A DNA stretch of 64,000 bases, taken from UBA1205 sp045534635. Lineage in GTDB: Bacteria; Bacteroidota; Bacteroidia; Bacteroidales; WCHB1-69. Position numbers and translations under genes: made by a program. The notes beneath the pieces were generated by a model, which ran no database searches, was not told the DNA's origin, and saw nothing but the letters and a program-made list of their open reading frames with translations. This document shows positions 61,018-64,000 of the stretch, piece by piece (position 1 is the first letter of the stretch; each line of letters starts with the position of its first letter). The stretch is taken from positions 1 through 64,000 of the forward strand of contig JAZSKB010000051.1 of the NCBI GenBank assembly GCA_045534635.1, given 5' to 3'.

Positions 61018-61581
61018 ATGGGAATAATATTTATTGTATTGTTAGCGATTGGTTTAGCAATGGATTGTTTTGCAATATCTATTGCTTGTGGAGCAAGTAA
61101 GCAAACGTTCAAAGCTCATCAAGGTGTTGTTATGGCATTGACATTTGGGTTATTTCAAGGAATTATGCCATTAATTGGCTGGTTGTGTGGCTTTTATTTT
61201 ACAGAAAGAATAATTCCTATTGCTCATTGGATAGCATTTATTATTCTATTTATTATAGGAATAAAAATGATTGTTGATGGTTTGAAAACGACAACAGATA
61301 ATAGTCATAATACCTTTTTTTCTTTAAAAACAACCATTATTCTTGCAATTTCAACAAGTATAGATGCATTAGCTATAGGATTAATATTTATAGGAAGCGA
61401 AGATAAATTGAAAATAGGAATTTTAATTATAGGCATAGTAAGTTTTTTATTTTCAATAATTGGATTGTATATAGGAAAATATTTAAAAAGATATCTAAAA
61501 ATTAAAGTAGAAATTTTAGGAGGCTTAATACTAATAGTAATAGGCACAAAAATATTAATAGAACATTTATTTTTTACATAA
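61018..61581 (+). CDS. mntP: Manganese efflux pump MntP
   Basis: A 187-residue, six-helix membrane protein with a pseudo-twofold repeat. The acidic helix motifs AIGLAMDCFAISIACG (residues 9-24) and STSIDALAIGLIFIG (about 112-126) are the MntP signatures; the Asp residues bind Mn2+. It exports excess manganese. I looked for a yybP-ykoY-type manganese riboswitch upstream and did not see one. It precedes glyS by 11 bp. Confidence 0.93.
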   Translation: MGIIFIVLLAIGLAMDCFAISIACGASKQTFKAHQGVVMALTFGLFQGIMPLIGWLCGFYFTERIIPIAHWIAFIILFIIGIKMIVDGLKTTTDNSHNTFFSLKTTIILAISTSIDALAIGLIFIGSEDKLKIGILIIGIVSFLFSIIGLYIGKYLKRYLKIKVEILGGLILIVIGTKILIEHLFFT

Positions 61582-61592
61582 AAATATCAACA

Positions 61593-63113
61593 ATGGCAAA
61601 TAATGAAGAGTTATTTAAAAAAATAGTTGCTCATGCCAAAGAATATGGCTTTATTTTTCCATCAAGTGAAATATACGATGGATTGAGTGCGGTGTACGAT
61701 TATGGACATTTGGGAGTAGAATTGAAAAACAATATAAAACAATATTGGTGGAAATCTATGGTGCAAATGCACGAAAATATTGTAGGCATAGATAGTTCAA
61801 TATTTATGCACCCAACAGTATGGAAAGCCTCTGGTCACGTAGATGCATTCAACGACCCAATGATAGACAACAAAGATTCTAAAAAAAGATATAGAGCCGA
61901 TGTACTTATTGAAGATTATGTAGCAAAAATAGAAGAAAAAATCAAAAAAGAAGTTGAAAAAGCGTCAAAACGATTTGAAAACTTCGATGAAAATATGTTT
62001 AGAAGTACTAATGCTCGAGTAAAAGAATACCAATCCAAAATTGATGATATAAATACACGTTTTGCAACGGCAATGAGCGAAAATAATTTGCCTGCAGTAA
62101 AATCATTAATAGAAGAATTGGGAATTGCTTGTCCAATTTCAGGAACAAAAAATTGGACAGATGTCCGTCAATTCAATTTAATGTTTGCAACACAAATGGG
62201 TTCAACCACAGAAGGAACAGATGTTGTTTATCTTCGACCAGAAACCGCCCAAGGAATTTTTGTGAATTTTCTCAATGTACAAAAAACAGGACGAATGAAA
62301 ATACCATTTGGTATAGCCCAAATAGGAAAAGCCTTTCGTAATGAAATTATTGCAAGACAATTTATTTTCCGTATGCGAGAATTTGAACAAATGGAAATGC
62401 AATTTTTTGTTCGTCCGGGAGAAGAATTAAAATGGTTTGCTTATTGGAAAGAAGAACGTATGAAATGGCACCAATCTATTGGTATAGAGGAAAAAAAATA
62501 TCGTTATCATGACCACGAAAAATTAGCACATTATGCCAATGCTGCCACAGATATAGAATTTGAATTTCCTTTTGGATTTAAAGAATTAGAAGGTATTCAT
62601 TCTCGTACCGATTTTGATTTATGTGCTCATCAAAAATATTCTAATAGAAAATTGCAATATTTTGATACAGAACTCAATGAAAGTTATGTTCCTTATGTTG
62701 TTGAAACCTCTGTTGGTTTGGACAGAACATTTTTGGCAATTCTTAGCAATGCGTACAAAGAAGAACAATTGGAAGATGGTTCTACACGTACCGTTCTCAA
62801 TATACCACCATTTTTAGCACCATATAAAGTGGCAGTATTGCCATTGGTAAAAAAAGATGGTATGCCAGAAAAGGCTCGAGAAATTTTGGCTACATTGCAA
62901 GAAAATTACAATTGTCAATACGATGAAAAAGATGCTATCGGAAGAAGGTATCGTCGTCAAGATGCTATTGGTACTCCATTTTGCGTAACTGTTGACAATC
63001 AAACAATAGAAAACAATATGGTAACAATTAGAAATAGAACAACAATGTTGCAAGAACATGTTGCCATTGATAATTTAGAAAATAGAATTGCTGACCTATT
63101 AAAAAATAGATAA
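61593..63113 (+). CDS. glyS: Glycyl-tRNA synthetase (dimeric type)
   Basis: A 506-residue class II enzyme of the alpha2 type. It begins with EELFKKIVAHAKEYGFIFPS, has GHVDAFNDPMIDNK, motif 2 around FGIAQIGKAFRNEIIARQFI, then EFEQMEMQFFVRPGEE, motif 3 in VVETSVGLDRTFLAIL, and an anticodon-binding C-terminal domain (YKVAVLPLVKKDGMPEKARE). It charges tRNA-Gly. The gene is followed 2 bp later by folA. Confidence 0.97.
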   Translation: MANNEELFKKIVAHAKEYGFIFPSSEIYDGLSAVYDYGHLGVELKNNIKQYWWKSMVQMHENIVGIDSSIFMHPTVWKASGHVDAFNDPMIDNKDSKKRYRADVLIEDYVAKIEEKIKKEVEKASKRFENFDENMFRSTNARVKEYQSKIDDINTRFATAMSENNLPAVKSLIEELGIACPISGTKNWTDVRQFNLMFATQMGSTTEGTDVVYLRPETAQGIFVNFLNVQKTGRMKIPFGIAQIGKAFRNEIIARQFIFRMREFEQMEMQFFVRPGEELKWFAYWKEERMKWHQSIGIEEKKYRYHDHEKLAHYANAATDIEFEFPFGFKELEGIHSRTDFDLCAHQKYSNRKLQYFDTELNESYVPYVVETSVGLDRTFLAILSNAYKEEQLEDGSTRTVLNIPPFLAPYKVAVLPLVKKDGMPEKAREILATLQENYNCQYDEKDAIGRRYRRQDAIGTPFCVTVDNQTIENNMVTIRNRTTMLQEHVAIDNLENRIADLLKNR

Positions 63114-63115
63114 TT

Positions 63116-63625
63116 ATGGTTATTGATAATTTAAATATGATAGTTGCAATTGGTAATAATTATGAAATTGGTTGCCAAAACGAACTTTTGTGTCATTTGC
63201 CCAATGACCTAAAACATTTTAAAAATGTAACAAGTGGTCATACGGTAATTATGGGAGAAAATACTTATCTTTCTTTACCTCACAAACCACTTGCAGGTAG
63301 AAAAAATATTGTATTGACACTCAATACTATGCAAATATATGCCGCTTGTCACATGGCTTATTCTATCGAACAGGCTTTGGCATTGTCACAAAACGATGAA
63401 AAAGTATTTATTATGGGAGGTGCTTCCATTTATAAACAATTTTTGCCAATGGTTTCAACGCTTTATTTGACAAAAATTCATGCAGATTTTCCCAACGCAG
63501 ATGCTTTTTTTCCTAAATTAGATTTTTCTGAATGGCAATTACAAGAAAATATCGAAAATAAAGCCGATGAAAAACATCTTTATGATTACTCATTTTGTAT
63601 TTATAAAAGAATTAATAAACAATAA
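63116..63625 (+). CDS. folA: Dihydrofolate reductase
   Basis: FolA reduces dihydrofolate made by ThyA. The 169-residue protein has MIVAIGNNYEIGCQNELLCH, LPNDLKHFKNVTSGHTVIMG with the catalytic Asp in LPNDL, GRKNIVLTL and the NADPH-binding FIMGGASIYKQFLP. The usual Trp before the LP motif is replaced (LLCHLP). Cotranscribed with glyS; a DUF4468 gene starts 12 bp later. Confidence 0.96.
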   Translation: MVIDNLNMIVAIGNNYEIGCQNELLCHLPNDLKHFKNVTSGHTVIMGENTYLSLPHKPLAGRKNIVLTLNTMQIYAACHMAYSIEQALALSQNDEKVFIMGGASIYKQFLPMVSTLYLTKIHADFPNADAFFPKLDFSEWQLQENIENKADEKHLYDYSFCIYKRINKQ

Positions 63626-63637
63626 AATATTAAGACA

Positions 63638-64000
63638 ATGAAACAATTTTATGTAATAGGATTTTTAATGCTCATGGTATGCAATTTTGCATTGGCACAA
63701 AAAACACAACATACTTCATTCCCAGAAATGCCAATAGATGAAAATACAAAATTGGTAACCTATCGTAAAGTAGTTCAACAAACAGGAAATTCAGAAGTTT
63801 TATACGAAAGAGCCTTAAAATGGGCAAATACTTATTATTCTAATCCAACAATAGTTATCACCAAAGCCGACAAAAACAATAAAGTAATAGAATGTGTCTC
63901 CAATATAAAAATATCTTCTTTGGCAAAAGATGGTAAAACATGGACAGCCGCAGGTTTTGTATATTATACATTATCTATTGAAGCCAAAGACAATAGATAC
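63638..64000 (+). CDS. DUF4468-family exported protein (3' end cut by window)
   Basis: The frame is open to the window edge (121 codons so far). It starts with a signal peptide (MKQFYVIGFLMLMVCNFALA, cleaved near AQK). The mature sequence FPEMPIDENTKLVTYRKVVQ, SEVLYERALKWANTYYSNPT and TWTAAGFVYYTLSIEAKDNR fits DUF4468, a Bacteroidota domain with a TBP-like fold and unknown role. 12 bp after folA, so in the same operon. Confidence 0.85.
   Translation, partial: MKQFYVIGFLMLMVCNFALAQKTQHTSFPEMPIDENTKLVTYRKVVQQTGNSEVLYERALKWANTYYSNPTIVITKADKNNKVIECVSNIKISSLAKDGKTWTAAGFVYYTLSIEAKDNRY

Overview
The window is low-GC Gram-negative DNA from a member of the Bacteroidota, most likely a Bacteroidales-type anaerobe. 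The evidence is: T9SS sorting domains (a type B tail at 1-1753 and a type A tail on the 3704-6127 protein), the gliding/T9SS-type ABC pair GldF/GldG, a TamL-type outer-membrane lipoprotein, an Rnf complex, a sodium-pumping methylmalonyl-CoA decarboxylase, and many Bacteroidota-restricted families (DUF4837, DUF4301, DUF4783, DUF4340, DUF3127, DUF4468). Promoters follow the Bacteroidota -7 pattern TAnnTTTG, often in the form TATCTTTGCA, and Shine-Dalgarno sequences are mostly absent. I saw no rRNA, tRNA, CRISPR array or transposase.

Layout. 1-3.2 kb: 3' end of a repeat-rich adhesin, then a convergent nfeD/band-7 membrane pair. 3.7-10.4 kb: secreted transglutaminase-like protein, thyA, a double UspA protein, a DUF4837 lipoprotein and an unknown secreted protein. 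10.4-15.2 kb: minus-strand operon DUF4301-DUF2156-GNAT, a small lipoprotein and hldD. 15.4-17.7 kb: DUF4783-nadC-pfkA behind a possible sigma-54 site. 17.7-23.3 kb: gldF-gldG-DUF4340-dxs. 23.6-28.3 kb: the methylmalonyl-CoA decarboxylase and epimerase operon (succinate to propionate with Na+ export). 28.5-34.5 kb: ftsK-lolA-tamL.

34.7-43.1 kb is an accessory island of mostly unrecognised secreted or membrane proteins. Several genes are GC-richer than their neighbours. The island has three kinds of duplicated non-coding module: a leader or micropeptide element in three copies, a divergent-promoter spacer in two copies between unrelated genes, and a 70-bp promoter plus signal-peptide segment in two copies. 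It also holds a frameshifted gene and decayed sequence, so it looks like a cassette-type region under turnover.

43.1-47.4 kb is rnfC-D-G-E-A with no rnfB beside it. 47.7-52.05 kb is a horizontally acquired defence island: a RhuM-Fic fusion, then McrB (with an N-terminal PUA/EVE-like module) and McrC. The fic and mcrB genes share a near-duplicate promoter. 52.3-54.7 kb pairs a steroid 5-alpha-reductase-family membrane protein with an Old-Yellow-Enzyme reductase, a pairing that suggests steroid or bile-acid reduction, followed by a DUF3127 OB-fold protein.

54.8-57.2 kb holds three tandem paralogous lipoproteins, each preceded by a copied promoter block. Two of the blocks contain textbook sigma-54 -24/-12 elements. 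The remainder is an HlyD-ABC ATPase-apt operon without a permease, two small lipoproteins, mntP-glyS-folA, and the start of a DUF4468 protein cut by the window end. A separate interspersed hairpin repeat occurs at 23.4, 52.15 and 60.4 kb, with compensatory changes in its stem.
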